Translations under genes and position numbers: made by a program
Shown here: in pieces, positions 11,397 through 23,190 of the stretch
Layout of the letters: each line of letters opens with the position of its first letter
Numbering within the stretch: the first letter of the stretch is position 1
Assembly: GCF_003171515.1 (NCBI RefSeq)
Contig: NC_089390.1
Span: 2,356,001-2,420,000 of the forward strand
Length of the DNA: 64,000 bases
Source of the DNA: Pyrenophora tritici-repentis
Taxonomy: Eukaryota; Ascomycota; Dothideomycetes; Pleosporales; Pleosporaceae
Direction of reading: 5' to 3'
The notes under the pieces: generated by a model
What the model saw: only the letters and a program-made list of their open reading frames with translations
Databases searched by the model: none
Told to the model about the DNA's origin: nothing

Positions 11397-12020
11397 TGAT
11401 GTTCGCTATGGTTTCTATACGTCCAGATATTGCATTCACCCTTGGGAAGCTAAGCCAATACATGACCGATCCAGCAGAACACCATGGCCATGCACTGAAA
11501 AACCTGCTACGGTGTCTTCGATCGACAGTCTCAATGAAACTACGCTACGGACCAGGGGGAGCACACTTACAATTTGTCATATAATCTGATGCTGACTGGG
11601 CAAGCGACATTGTGGACCGAAAGAGCGTTTGAGGAAGCACGGCGATGTTCTATGGAGGGCCAATATCATGGTCTAGCAAGAAGCAACGCTCAGTTGCTAC
11701 ATTAAGCTGCGAGTCTGAGTATATAGCACTATGGGACGAAGCAACTATTTCAAAATATACTACCTTCTACACCTCCCTACACCTGCCTAATCAGGAAACT
11801 CCAGATATTTCAATATGGGACGAAGTAATTATTTCAAAATATACTATTTTCGACACGCGCCCATACCTGCCTAATCAGGAAATAGGCCAAAGATCAGACG
11901 CAGCAATTATTTGGAGTAATACAGTTACTATAATCTACACTCTACATACTTGCCTAATCGGGAAAGTTGAAATAATTCATGTTAACACGCAATATAACGA
12001 CCATTACAGTTCGATTTAGA
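11397..12020 (+). mobile_element. Ty1/copia retrotransposon remnant (RT end and RNase H)
   Basis: One plus-strand frame reads like the end of a copia polyprotein. It includes RPDIAFTLGKLSQYMTDP, then DADWASDI (RNase H), then ISWSSKKQRSVATLSCESEYIAL, the hallmark final RNase H motif. Two in-frame stops (near 11583 and 11629) show it is dead. After the last motif, the sequence carries an 84-bp unit twice in tandem (from about 11733 and 11817). The two copies differ partly by C/T changes such as GCAACT versus GTAATT, which would fit RIP. No LTR was recognised at either end, so this is an internal fragment. Confidence 0.8.
11731..11895 (+). repeat. 84-bp tandem duplication within copia debris
   Basis: Both copies contain GGGACGAAG, TTTCAAAATATACTA and CCTGCCTAATCAGGAA at the same spacing. 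A further partial match to the last motif lies near 11950. Confidence 0.75.
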
Positions 12021-12538
12021 CCAACCATAATCGATGGTTTGTAGAAACTGCCTATTTAGGAAGGAGGTGGTATTTTCTTCGACTTTGCGAGGGAGGGCGT
12101 AGGTCGCTGGTGTGGTGGGTAGGTAGGGTGGTCGCTGGCTTGGCAAAGGGAGGATATGGTGAATAGAGGGTTGTCGCCGCTGTCGTCGAAATTTCAGGTC
12201 TTCTACTTTGCTAGGACTCATGGTTTGGGATGGGAGTTGCCTAGTTGGGAAAGAGAAAAGAAGGGTCCAAGGTTTTAGGGTGAGATGAGATCGTGGGAGA
12301 GCAGCAAGTGGTGGCATCTGTGGGCTATGAACATCAACGTAGGTGTATGATTACACGGCACTTATATAACTCAAGAAGGGATATATATTCGTCTCACGTA
12401 CTTATACTAAGATGTGAACAATAACATACCTTTATTCATCAATGCTACAAGGAATATACACGACACATACAAGTCATCGCTTAAACGCTGAAAACGCCAA
12501 ATCAATCCCATAAACGCCATTCGCCATGTCATAGTCAC
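12021..12538. other. Intergenic, no gene seen
   Basis: A purine-rich plus-strand block (about 12060-12300) follows the copia fragment. A minus-strand open frame there is low in complexity and has no recognisable domain. Confidence 0.4.
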
Positions 12539-15484
12539 TCATGGCGGCGGCGGCTCTTCATCAGTCGCACTCTCGTGGTTACTCTGCGCCCTCCTCAACG
12601 GACTTCTCTTCTGCTTCTTGCCACGATCCCTCGCTTTAGGACGAGGTGGAGACTGACTCTGTTCCTCTGCTTTTAGGAGATCCATAGCGCGATCGACTTC
12701 TTCCCACGAAGGCCTACTATCGCGGGTACCATTTGGCGTAGCGGGTCCGGACTGTGTTTCGAGAACCTGAATACGCACAGCTTGATCCTCGAAGCTCGGC
12801 GTGGGAGGCATGTTCTCTTGTGTGGGATGCGGCGCTGCCTTCACACTATTTATTTCAGGGGAGAAGTCACGGCCGTGTCTGTTGCTTGGAGTGTCTGGGG
12901 TGAGAGGATCGTAGGTGGTCTGCCCTGGGCTTCTCAGTCCTTCCGTTTCCGTGTCAGAAGGAGCTTGCTGTCCATCCTGCTCACTCTCGCTTCTCCACAT
13001 GCTCTTGAATGTTCGTCGTCTTCGTGCCATGCCGGACTCTGGCGGACTACGTGGTGGTGATGACTCAAAGAAGCTCGTGTACTTGCTTCCTAGCTGCTGT
13101 ACAATGGGAACGTCTGCGTTGGAGCCGAGTGTGCCTGACCTAACAAAGAGGACCAGACCCAGACACAACAATAAGAGTGTAGATTGTACTACAGCCATTC
13201 TCTTTTGCCACACAAGTTCATCGGCCATGAGGCTCAGCCTCGTGCCAATCTCGCCCATTTCGGACTTTTGCCGCTCCTTCATGCTCTCTAGTTCAATAAC
13301 TGTACTCTGCCATAGTTGGTCGTACATGGTACGGAAGCTTTTGAGTTCCAGCATGACTGTGCTGTTCAGATGGTCAAGGAACTTTTCAGTCTTGGCAAGC
13401 TGTCTTTTCTCCACCTTGACGAACGCATCTCGAAGAGCACGAGATTGCTCCTCAATATATTGTAGTGAGAGGGTGCTGTTAGCTTCGAGATACTGGAGAC
13501 GCTTGTGGATCGACTTGAAGAAGGACTCCTGTGTTGAGGGAGTTGGGGCATTTGGCTGTGTAGCTGAGCCTCGTCCTGGTGACTGGGTCTGCTGGCTAAC
13601 AACCGTATTGTTGGTTGAAGCTTTAGCTGCCGAATTTGACGAGGATGATACAGCGGTGTTCGTCAAGGAGACTGGAGATCCGTCATCTCGAGAGACAGAA
13701 GGTGACTGCGTGGATGAAGCCTCAGACATGGGGCTGTGAACCTGTGGTTTATCCACGCCCCCGCTCATTGGCCCATGCCTGTCCGAAGACTGTGTTTCTC
13801 TTGCAGCAGTGATGTTTGTATCTCTGCCTACAGAACTGCCCGTGGCAGGAGATGGTAATGATTCCGATGGTGAATCTGAGATGGAACGAGTTTGGGGTGT
13901 ATCAGTCACTTTCCCAGCCGACGCTTCCATTGCAGCTGTACTGGTGCTCGAAGACGATGGCTCAATAGTAGGAGCCGATTTGACAGCCGTATCCTGAGAA
14001 GTGGCTTGATGACCAACAGGTTGAGCTACTGCTGACCCACCTGAGTCAAAGCTACTGCCCTTGATTGCCTCAATGGGGATCTCCTCTGGCGGTAAAGGTC
14101 CGCTATCTTCAGCTGGCTTCTTAACATCTACCCCTTCAGCCTCCAGGTCGTCATCGTCGTCGATCCCTCTCGCTCCCTCTTCTTCTCGTCTAAACTGCTC
14201 CATCATGGTCGTGCCATGGACGCGTAACAAGCTGAGCGGACAGTAGTATTCGTTGCCATACTGTGTCAGGAATTCAATACGCAGGTAGCGTGCCCAGATT
14301 TGAGGTTCGGTGATGAGAAAAGGCTGAATGTCGCGGGAATTTCGGGCTTCAAACGTGCCCAGTGTTCTCCACTTCTCCATCTTTACAGGGTAGCGATCCG
14401 ATACACTGACTCTAAAATGACGGAACATGGAGGAGAAGAACTCGTAGTTGGCGAGGACGACGGTGTCGACTAGGATGTCATCACACAGCTCTACAATGAG
14501 GAACTTGTTGTCCGAAGAGCACGTGTTTAGCATGTAGCTGTCCTTGTTCTCTACCAAAATGGAAGACGAACTCTTGGCCTGCTTGTTGGTCTTGAGGACC
14601 GTAGCAGCGCAGTCAAAAGACGCGTAGTTAAAGCGCTCCTTGCACGTCTTACCCGCGTCTTTGCTTAGAGACCATGCACTTGGCGCGACCTTGCCTTCTC
14701 CCTCTGGGGCCTTGGTCGCGCCCGCGCTGTGCCTGCCCTGCTGTATGCTGTTGGCCACACTCCCATCTTCTGGACTACCGAAGCCGCTGAAATCAATGGA
14801 AATCTCGCCCTCGTCGCCCAGCGAGTCTAATGCGTTAACATTGACCGGCCTTCGTCGAGCAGGTTGGTTTGCTGCTGCTGCACGCCCCTGTCCGACATTT
14901 TCAGGCGATTGGCCAACCTCAGCTAGGTTCTTCTTCTTCCATTCCTCAAACGAGAGGAAGTTTGCGTTGTCAAATGGTGAGTCCGTCTCCAGCTCGAGCT
15001 CGGGCTCCTCGCTTGGTGTGCCGCTGCTTGTTGCCCCCGGCTCCGAAACAGTGCCAGGGGAGGCAGGCTGTTCTTCTTCCTTTATCGTGCCCTCGGGTCC
15101 TTCACGTATAGGTATAGGGGTCTGTAATCTGACTATGCCCCTCTCAACGATCGTACCGTTGGTGCTGGCTGCCTCGTGTGGCGCCGACCAAGTCGCTTTT
15201 GCGCATTGCTGCCGCAGGGTATGGGTAATGTAGTTTATCGTGCGGTACGGTGATGTGGTCTCGCTATCGGTATATCTTCGAATGGACGATGTCAAGGGCG
15301 TGGGAGTGGACGTATGCTGTGTTGTGGCACCCGAGGCTGCAGTAGCGCTCGACTCGTCTGTCGCGGTCCCATTCGCTACCTCGGCGAGGACAGCGGTCGG
15401 TAAGCTGCAAAGCAGCAGAAGGATTGTCCAGTTACGGAGCGGAGCGCCAGTTGTGATCATTGCTTGGTTGCATGTCTTAGTCAA
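12539..15484 (-). CDS. SLP1: SLP1/SUCO-type SUN-like domain ER membrane protein
   Basis: An uninterrupted frame of 981 residues. The N terminus has a hydrophobic signal segment (NWTILLLLCSLPTAVLA, residues 18-34); translation may instead start at Met9. A SUN-like domain spans about 280-430, with the cysteine-containing entry CKERFNYASFDCAATV, the middle segment FLIVELCDDILVDTVVLANYE and the exit YGNEYYCPLSLLRVHG. A coiled-coil region and one transmembrane segment (about 767-788, STLLLLCLGLVLFV) follow, then a basic disordered tail. This is the Slp1/SUCO architecture, not that of nuclear-envelope SUN proteins. Yeast Slp1 partners Emp65 in the ER membrane and protects newly made proteins from degradation. 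The tail ends in a proline run. Large Ser/Thr-rich linkers make it longer than yeast Slp1. Confidence 0.92.
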   Translation of the reverse strand: MTKTCNQAMITTGAPLRNWTILLLLCSLPTAVLAEVANGTATDESSATAASGATTQHTSTPTPLTSSIRRYTDSETTSPYRTINYITHTLRQQCAKATWSAPHEAASTNGTIVERGIVRLQTPIPIREGPEGTIKEEEQPASPGTVSEPGATSSGTPSEEPELELETDSPFDNANFLSFEEWKKKNLAEVGQSPENVGQGRAAAANQPARRRPVNVNALDSLGDEGEISIDFSGFGSPEDGSVANSIQQGRHSAGATKAPEGEGKVAPSAWSLSKDAGKTCKERFNYASFDCAATVLKTNKQAKSSSSILVENKDSYMLNTCSSDNKFLIVELCDDILVDTVVLANYEFFSSMFRHFRVSVSDRYPVKMEKWRTLGTFEARNSRDIQPFLITEPQIWARYLRIEFLTQYGNEYYCPLSLLRVHGTTMMEQFRREEEGARGIDDDDDLEAEGVDVKKPAEDSGPLPPEEIPIEAIKGSSFDSGGSAVAQPVGHQATSQDTAVKSAPTIEPSSSSTSTAAMEASAGKVTDTPQTRSISDSPSESLPSPATGSSVGRDTNITAARETQSSDRHGPMSGGVDKPQVHSPMSEASSTQSPSVSRDDGSPVSLTNTAVSSSSNSAAKASTNNTVVSQQTQSPGRGSATQPNAPTPSTQESFFKSIHKRLQYLEANSTLSLQYIEEQSRALRDAFVKVEKRQLAKTEKFLDHLNSTVMLELKSFRTMYDQLWQSTVIELESMKERQKSEMGEIGTRLSLMADELVWQKRMAVVQSTLLLLCLGLVLFVRSGTLGSNADVPIVQQLGSKYTSFFESSPPRSPPESGMARRRRTFKSMWRSESEQDGQQAPSDTETEGLRSPGQTTYDPLTPDTPSNRHGRDFSPEINSVKAAPHPTQENMPPTPSFEDQAVRIQVLETQSGPATPNGTRDSRPSWEEVDRAMDLLKAEEQSQSPPRPKARDRGKKQKRSPLRRAQSNHESATDEEPPPP

Positions 15485-16388
15485 GCATGTTTAGGTTCCA
15501 GTAGAATCGAGTGTTTGAAGCCAATCTCGGTTCCGGATAGATGACATGGGGTAGTGCCCAGGAGGAGCTGGAGCGAGATTGGGGTACGGCGCGGAGTGAA
15601 CAGGTGTTCGTGAAGACACGTTTAGTTGTTTCACCGCTTACCCTTGTGAATGGTTGCGGCGACGCATTTGTCTAAGCGACTGTACCAGTGAGCGATGACG
15701 TTGCCAAGAGTGACATATCAGCCGCGCTAGGCTCGTGACCTGTATCACCTGCAGCAGATACATGTCCACAGGTGTCCCTACATATGTACCTAACCAACAA
15801 GTTGCATGACTAGGTATTTTTTACATCAATATTCATTACAGTTGTTAATCTACATACTTATGCAGGCCGTATCATGTGACGCGTAATCTATCTATGTGGA
15901 GCACTTGCAACAGTAAATACGTATGCAGTGACACGATGTCAAGGTCATAGCGTGGCACGCGGCACGCTCACATACAAAGTTGCGTGCTGTTCGTATAATA
16001 ATCTCATAAAGGCTGCTGCCACACGCCGACTGATAACCATTACAAACGAGCGAGGTCTACACTCAACCACCCGAAATCCGTCCCAGCAGCCAACCCAGCC
16101 AGGGCAACCTATCGCCCTGCCACATGTTACGCCATCGTCTAGTACTCATGTGTATCGTTATGGTGATCCGTTGATGCCGAAAGAAAACGCCATACAAGAG
16201 TGCAACAAGTACTGATGCCCAAAAATCCCGCTATGCTGTGGCATCAGGCGTTAAAGGGGTATGTCCAAAAGAAATCCAGGTCGAGTAAGAAATGAAGGCA
16301 AACATCCAGACAAATGACGCAAGATCGGATGCTGTAAGAAGCCAGGACAAGGGTTAAGAATATGAAGGGCCAGCCTGGATAAAGTCGT
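15485..16388. other. Intergenic, no gene seen
   Basis: About 900 bp between the start of the SLP1-like gene and the end of the kinase gene. It presumably contains the SLP1-like promoter. The only longer open frame (15928-16215, plus) has no recognisable feature. Confidence 0.4.
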
Positions 16389-17909
16389 CTAGAAGCCTTC
16401 GTTGCCTGCGCGGCAAACCTTGGCTTCCGAAACCCACTCAGAGGCGAGTACTTGGTGTGCTGTCAGACGGCGGGCAGGTATGGGGTCGAGAATTGAGTAG
16501 ATGACATTACGACATTGTCGCTAGGGTGTGTTAGCGGAGACATGAACTAAAAGGGTCGGGGTGCTTACTCTTCGCAACACTTCAATAGGTCGATACCCCT
16601 CTTCCTGTTTCCGGTCCTCGAGGTAGCGATCGAAGAACTCATCCTCACCCTTTTGGGCGACACGCCATAAGTGGCGGCCAGTCCTCATGGCCATGTAGAT
16701 GATACCGCAGGCCCAGACGTCTACAGCGCGGGGGTCGAACTCTTTGTCCACATATTCCTCGGGCGCGATATAAGGGGCAGAACCACAGAGACCAGCAGTC
16801 ATGTGCGCCTCCTTCTCCCAGGCCATACGGAAGCACTCGCCGTTGCCGAAATCGGTAATCTTGATGGATCCGTGTGTAGTGAGGAGCAGGTTCTCGGGCT
16901 TTAGATCCCGATGTGCGACACCCATCTCGTGCATGTATTCGACACCGCGCATCAGCTGCTTGAAGAAGCAGTCGGCCTCGGCCACTTCAAGCTGGCCGGC
17001 AGCGAGCACGAGAGTATACAGGTCGCCGCCCGAACAGTATTCCATGACCTCGCAGTATGTGCCCTTTTCGTCCTGGAGGAGATCGAGCGTGGTGATTACA
17101 TTAGGATGCTGCATCGAGGACGATATACAGAACTCGGAGGTAAGGCGTTTTTGGTATCGCTTCGCAGACTCGCCAGGTCTTTGCTTGAATTCCTTGACAG
17201 CGTATAGCTGCTCTCGTTTTGAGTCCTTGGGGTCTTGCTTGTGTGCGACACGGACGATTCCGAAAGCTCCACGGCCAACGACCTCTTGGCATTTGCCGTA
17301 CTTCTGGACCAGCGTCTGGGGCAGGGCGTTGACTGCATTCTTCTGCTCTGCGAGCTTCTCCTTCTCGTTGCGCATGACGTCGACCCAGTTGGACATGAGA
17401 CTGAGGGGCTGGTCCTCTGCATTTTCGCCCTTTTTCTTGCCCAGCATCAAATTCTGGAACATGTCGGACAGCTTCTCCTGGCGCTTGGCCACCTTGAGGT
17501 GGTGCTCGTGGGTGCCGTCCTCGTTGACCCAGAAGCGCTTGTAGGGCGGCGTAGGGCCCTCCTTCTTGGTGACGGACGTCTGGCGCACTGGCGCAGTGCG
17601 GCCGTTGGTGGCAGTGCCATTTACAGCCGCCTTGACGTCGCCGTTGCGGTCCGGGGCTGGCGAGGGTTTAATACCCATCATACTGCTGAGGCGCGACGTC
17701 ATGGTGGGCTTCTTGGGCTTGAGCAGCGCTTCGGCGGCCGCCTGCACGCTGCTCGCGCCAGAGTGGTTGACGGCCTGGGGAAGGACGAGGTTTGCATCAG
17801 ACGCAGAGTGGAGCGAGGGGACCGACGACACGGTCGAGGCCGAGGCCGACGGCGAAGCAGCCGTTTTGGACGCGGCACTGGGCGAGTTGGTGCTCGTGGG
17901 AGCCGCCAT
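16389..17909 (-). CDS. HAL/SAT4-type serine/threonine protein kinase
   Basis: Exons 17909-16569 and 16520-16389 (minus strand) give 490 residues, with a 48-bp intron. A Ser/Ala-rich N-terminal third is followed by a complete kinase domain: glycine loop GRGAFGIV, lysine in YAVKEFK, catalytic loop HRDLKPEN, DFG in ITDFGNGE and activation segment end YIAPEEY. The last exon encodes CRNVIYSILDPIPARRLTAH and ends AGNEGF, the usual C terminus of fungal NPR/HAL family kinases. Yeast Sat4/Hal4 and Hal5 stabilise plasma-membrane transporters such as Trk1 and control potassium uptake and salt tolerance. The exact orthologue within the family cannot be fixed here. Stopping at the unspliced end of exon 1 would lose the conserved C terminus. 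Confidence 0.93.
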
Positions 17910-20029
17910 GGTGGGTGCTGCGCTGCACTGCGGGGCGATGGTGTGGGTGGTGGTGGGTGGGCGGGCGTTGGGCTTCGTAGGGTGTTTGGAGACGCACGTG
18001 TCTCGCGGGCAAGTAGCCCAGAGTGATTTATTTGATCGCGGTCAAAACGGCGTATCGTCGTCTGCGGCGGGCGATGGAGATGAAGTTGGGGAGGCGCGCG
18101 TGAGGAGGCGACGTGGGCTGCAAAAACACTGTGGTGGCTCTGATGTAAGAATCGCCAGGGCGTGTGGGCAAGTGTGGCAGGTACTTGCGGGCGCGAGCAG
18201 CGCTTACAAACGTCGTCGACCAGGAAAGAAAGAAATAAGAGACACGACCGAGACACGCGCTGCCTCTTCAATTTGCTCCCACTCGCACTCGCACTCTGTC
18301 GTCAGTGTGCCACACCAACGTGGCTGTGCAGATGATGACTTGCCGGTGTACCGAGGCTTTTCTGCGCGTCACTGGGCGGCGGGCAAATGAGTCGCTGTCG
18401 ATGTCGCTGGCGCTGGCTGGCAGAGGGCAGGCAGAGACCGACTACAGAAGACACTTGTGCATGGTGCGGGTCTCAAATATTCAAAGCAGAGGGGTAAAAT
18501 ACGTGCAGCGTGGGTAATTTGTGCACTGCCTCGACTCTCGTCCGTGTACGGCTTTCTGCATGAGGTCTGGCTTGCGCGATTTTCACTTCCATTACCTATG
18601 ACTACGGTATGTTACGCCAGTCCTTTTGCCAGTTGACCGCTGCGCTGCCGCTGCCGCTGCCTCGATGCCTGCGCTGACAGAAAACGGCACCCACCCGGCA
18701 CATGGCTCACCAATTCTTTGCTCACTCGGCCCTCCTGACCATGTACAGAAATGCTACCCCAAGCCTCCAAGCCTCCAAGTGCCCCCAAACTCCCCAAGCT
18801 TGATATATTCCTATTATGGCGCTTGCCTCGCTGGCCGGTCCAGTCGTCTAATTAGCTTGACATACCAAGCACTGTGACGCCACTGCGCTTCGAGCTTATC
18901 CCAAACACTGCCAGCAGATTGCGTATTCCATTGACCTCATACATGCGAACGTAGAGTCCGAAAGCCCGCCGAATAGCTGCTAACCTGGCCTCGGCTTCTC
19001 CATTGTGCAATCAGCAGCCTTCGTGTTCAATGGCGCCCATGACGTGCCGGCAGTTGCCAGCCATGCTAAGAAACAAGGCCAGACATGCAGTTTCACTCTA
19101 GCTACCGTACTTTGATGCCGCCTGGTGGTTTCAGTAACAAATTGATTGGTAAGCAGCTTGGATTCCCCTCATACCGCATACCGTAGTAGTCACGACTATC
19201 CTAAGCCGAGACATCGTACCCTTTAAGTGGGTCGACTATCAACCGTTTCGTCTCGACATCTGTTCACATACAATCTGCTACTTCTGCTTGGCCCAGGGTA
19301 CCAGGTCCTGCGTCGGACTTTCCGCGGCGTACATGAACAACCTTGTGCCCCGCATTGCAGCGACAGCATGGCGCCCCTCTAGAGAAACTCTCCACCAGTC
19401 TTGTTCCACCTCACCATGCACACCGCATCGCTCAAGCGTGGAAGCTTCACCCGGCCACTAACAAATACCGCACCCACCTAGGGCCCACCACTGTCGTGAA
19501 TCAACCCTCATGCAAGTCTTCTGCGACCTGCACTTCATCCTCGGCCATAGCTCCTCTACACTCGCACTGACCTCTTGCCGACTCCATCAGTCTGGTAAGA
19601 ACCATACACACGGGCCTCCAACACACGATCTGACCTGAGCTACCGCCTCAGCTCACTTCATCGACCCTCTCGTGTGGGAAACGCGCCGACCTAAATACCC
19701 TAAAACAGCTAACCACCAAAACTCACTCGGAATACGATATGCTTCGCTAGCCACGGACAATTTCCTAGTCCGTAATTCCGTCCAAGATAGGCGCTGCAGC
19801 ATGCCAACTCTACTTTCTGTGCCTTTTCTCCCACACTTGCAGCTTGCGTCTGCCGAACAGAAATAGCTCAGATCGACGTCGCAGCAGCAATCGACCCTAC
19901 GTACATCAACGCCTGCCGCTTCTGCTGCACTGAACGGTCAGCACAAGACAGCCCACTGGGCACGTCTTCCGCAGCCCGGTGCATTCGCACACGTAACATC
20001 CGCCTACAACCTATAGCACCGCTCAAAAC
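17910..20029. other. Long non-coding stretch upstream of the kinase
   Basis: About 2.1 kb without a convincing gene. The part next to the kinase start (17910-18350) probably holds its promoter and a long leader; it is GC-rich with GTGG/GGTG runs. From 19250 on, the plus strand is C-rich and A-rich, like a transcribed leader, leading to a possible small gene at 20030. Confidence 0.45.
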
Positions 20030-20096
20030 TATGCCGACCAAGGCCGACGGTCAGAGCGTCGGTTCCTGGCAATGTACAAAATGCACCAGCCTCAGG
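20030..20096 (+). CDS. Possible first exon of a small zinc-ribbon-like gene
   Basis: The frame starting at 20030 reads MPTKADGQSVGSWQCTKC and is followed within a few codons by AG/GTAACG, which could be a donor site. GSW-x-C-x2-C is the first half of RanBP2-like or other short zinc knuckles. I could not find a downstream exon with a second Cys pair. The nearest acceptors leave either a very short intron or an uninformative short tail. It may be a chance frame. The C-rich sequence upstream looks like a fungal leader, which is the only supporting context. Confidence 0.2.
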
Positions 20097-21192
20097 TAAC
20101 GCATGCAGCCTACTCGTGGCTTCTAGACCCGCGGCTATTGGTCCAGCAAACCTTCACCACACGCCAGACTACGGCACAAGTTCGCACACGCGCGACGCAA
20201 GTACCCGCCTGTTCATGTGAAACGTAGGGCTCTTTGCGACCCTCTCTCGGACTGACCGCTATTACACGAATGGGAGTATCCGGATGTGCGGGTATATCTG
20301 GCTTGGCCATGGATCATGGCCTTTGGTAGCTGACTGGCGATCATGCTGGGATGAGAATCTGTCGCCATCGAACTCGCTTTCTTCTAGTCGACAAAGTTTT
20401 TCTCTCTTGACGTGGTCTAGCAGAGACCAGAAATGTGTTTTCTAGATATGTGGAAATTGTTGTGCTACTTGTAGGTGAGGATACGTTTTAGTCCATGTGG
20501 CTGTGCAGATACGTGCTTGCAACCATCACGTGCACGCGTTGTAAGTGATGCTGGAATCAATTTCTAGATCAACAGTCTTCCTTTGATCAACAATCTTCTT
20601 GCCCTTCTTCGCCGCCTGAAAGGTTGTTCATGCAACGTCGTCCAACATTCCAAATCACAAGTTTGCGCACATGTTCTAGACTTTTTTTCCTGTGCGACGT
20701 GGCGGGAGCTATCTTTTTCTTCCAATGAGAAACGCTCCAGACCACTAGCCGAGATTTGTGTAACGTCGCGTACTGGATAACATGCATTTTCTTGTGCACG
20801 TGCAGGTGATGGCTATTGTTCACGTCACTATACTGGGTGCCTAACATTTAGCATGAATATGCTTGAAGATACTTGTTTCTCAGCGCTTCTTTTTGCAAGA
20901 TGCTGGTATTGGGCGATCTTTTGTTCTGGATGAGTATAGGCATGTGCATCGTAGGTAAAAGTTTGAATACCAGATGCGTATGAACAAGGTCAACATATGA
21001 TACCAACTATCCTAACTATACTTGTTTCTCTTACATTATCATAAATCATGTTGCTAAACGACTAGCTATTGGTGTAGCTATTCTTCATAGACCATCTGCA
21101 CAAACATTTGAGCAAGCTGGATCTCATATCTTTGTCGATCGCGTGATACCTAGGGTAGCGTCTTTTGGAGATTTTGAAATCATACAACATGT
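20097..21192. other. Intergenic, no gene seen
   Basis: No domain-bearing frame on either strand. It becomes AT-richer from 20400 on. It lies downstream of the minus-strand membrane protein gene. Confidence 0.4.
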
Positions 21193-23190
21193 CTATCTCG
21201 CCAATCTCGCCTCCTCTACACCCCTCCGATATCTCTCCCTCAAATCTTCGTCACTGATAACCTGGATCTCTTCACTACTCTCACTGCGACTGCATCTCAT
21301 CATGGGCTCCTCCACCGTCGGTGAACACGGCGCAGTACCACCATCACCACCACCACTACCACCACCACCAACAGGCGTCTCCCAGTCCATCTTCCCCCTA
21401 GCCTCCCCCTCCTCTGCATTTTCATAAAAGACACCAAAGGCAATATCCGTCTTGTCCAACCCATCTTTCCCATAAAGTTCTCTTTCCAGCCCCTTCGTCT
21501 CCGCTCTTATCAGTTGTTTCCCACCAAGCCCCGTCCTGCGCCTTGCCACTTGCACGATGAGAAACGCAGCGCGAAGAGGCGTCATCTGATATCCCTCCTT
21601 CACCAGCGTACTGTTAATCTGCGCATCTTGCCAAAGAACATACATGCTAATAGCCCACCCGGCGGTCGCGAAAACGAATAGCCCAGACATTAGTGTTGAG
21701 AAGCCCCATTGGTACGTCTGTGCTGCTGTGTCGGGTAGACAACGGGTTTTGTCTTCGAGGGAAGTGTCGTTGTAGCCGACGGAGTTGTAGCAGTATCCAC
21801 TGCTACCGTTTAGCTCTTGGCCGTCGTAGGTTTTCCCGGCGATAGTGACAGAGACGGTGGCGTTGCAGGGATAGAAGATATATTTGTTGAGTGAGCTGTC
21901 CCAAGTTTTCCAGGTTTGGTTGTTGTTTGGGAAATCGTAGGAACCTAGAGTGGTTGTATTTAGTAAAGAAAAGTAATGGATGGCGGAGGAGATTAGGGGA
22001 TTGTTACTTACATCGGCCGTATCTGTAAAATCTGGAGTAGGAGACAGAAGTCCACCGTTGTGATACGTCTAGTGCGGGTAGGATTGTTCCGTTTGATAGT
22101 TGGCAGTCACCTGTAATGGAAAGCCATTGTTAGTAACGAACAGGGTTTGTGCAACAGCGACACACCACTGCAGCCTCAAATTGGTAATTGACTCACAGTA
22201 ACCTTGGCGGAACGAGTTCATAAACGAGTATTTCTCATATAATTTCTCATCGGCACAAGCAGGTTTCGCCCACGTTTGGTTTAATGTCCCCTCGATGACC
22301 CACGTGGGTTCGAGCATCGACACGGGAAAGATGTTGTTATCGGACTCCAAGCTGATCCAAGCAATGGCCGTGCTGTCGTAACCCGTCATGGCGCCAAGGA
22401 CAATGGGCACAAGAAGGACGTAAGCGGTAGACCAAAATATGTAAAAGAAAAGGGCTTTTGTCCACCGGCACTTTGCAACCCATAGCTCTTTCATCAGTGT
22501 CCAGAGAGAGCCCAGACTGGGGCCTTCGAGAGCAATGCGCTGAAATATGCTGAAAGACGCTGGATGCCGCTCGATAGCCCGTAGCAATGCATCGCAGAAG
22601 ACGGTATATGCAACCCACCAAGCTATAAGCTGAACACCCCGCCCGACAAACACATCCCATGCAATATCCACCGTCTTTGCCTGCGCAAACGACAAACTGC
22701 CAAACTTAGTGTCGAGCGCAAAAACCTTCTCAATGCCCGTGATGGTCGAGTTCTGCGGCGTGCCCGACAATTGGTTGCCACAGCCGATGACTTTGTCTGC
22801 AAAGACGCCTCCGAAAGGATAGGTGCTCATGGGTGCGACCATGCCGAGTATAACCATGGGCAAGATAGTCGTCAGCACGACCATCCAAAAGGCGTGAATC
22901 TGCCTTTGAGTCCGTCGGGTGTGTTTTGCAAACGGCATCGAGATGATGAACCAAGTCGCTACTTTGGTGATGTGCCAGGAACGGAGCCATAATTCGTGCA
23001 AATTCCAGTTCCAGTGTGTTTTCCATTTCATCCAACTCCGCCAATTCCGCCACTTGCTCTCAGTCTTGATACTGTCATTTCCCCATGTTTTCCGACGCGG
23101 CGGGCTATTCGAAAAAGTGTCGTCGGTAGAGACAACAGAAACACAGGTATGGTTGGGCGCCATGCCCTTTTTATCGTCGTAGCCCACCAT
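21193..23190 (-). CDS. Polytopic membrane protein of unknown function
   Basis: Exons 23190-22197, 22110-22012 and 21944-21193 (minus strand) give 614 residues. The first intron has a good donor (GTGAGT) and branch point (TTACTAAC). Both introns preserve frame and join cysteine-containing extracellular-type sequence (YCDCQLSNGT, then CSYDFPNNNQTW). Hydrophobic segments include AFWMVVLTTILPMVILGMVA, a GVQLIAWWVAYTVF segment, FFYIFWSTAYVLLVPIVLG and, near the C terminus, LMSGLFVFATAGWAISMYVL, so four or more spans are likely. Many N-glycosylation sequons sit between spans three and four. The cytoplasmic tail is charged and has a Gly run encoded by GGT/GGC repeats. It resembles fungal integral membrane proteins of no assigned role; I do not recognise a named family. 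Confidence 0.75.

Noticed and set aside
13366..13602. Minus-strand 78-codon frame inside the SLP1-like gene
   Set aside because: Shadow frame of the coiled-coil coding region.
12915..13739. 274-codon plus-strand open frame
   Set aside because: It is antisense to the SLP1-like coding sequence, has no domain and reflects Ser/Thr-rich composition of the real gene.
17235..18390. Two plus-strand frames of over 260 codons
   Set aside because: They overlap the kinase gene and its GC-rich leader on the opposite strand; composition-driven and domainless.
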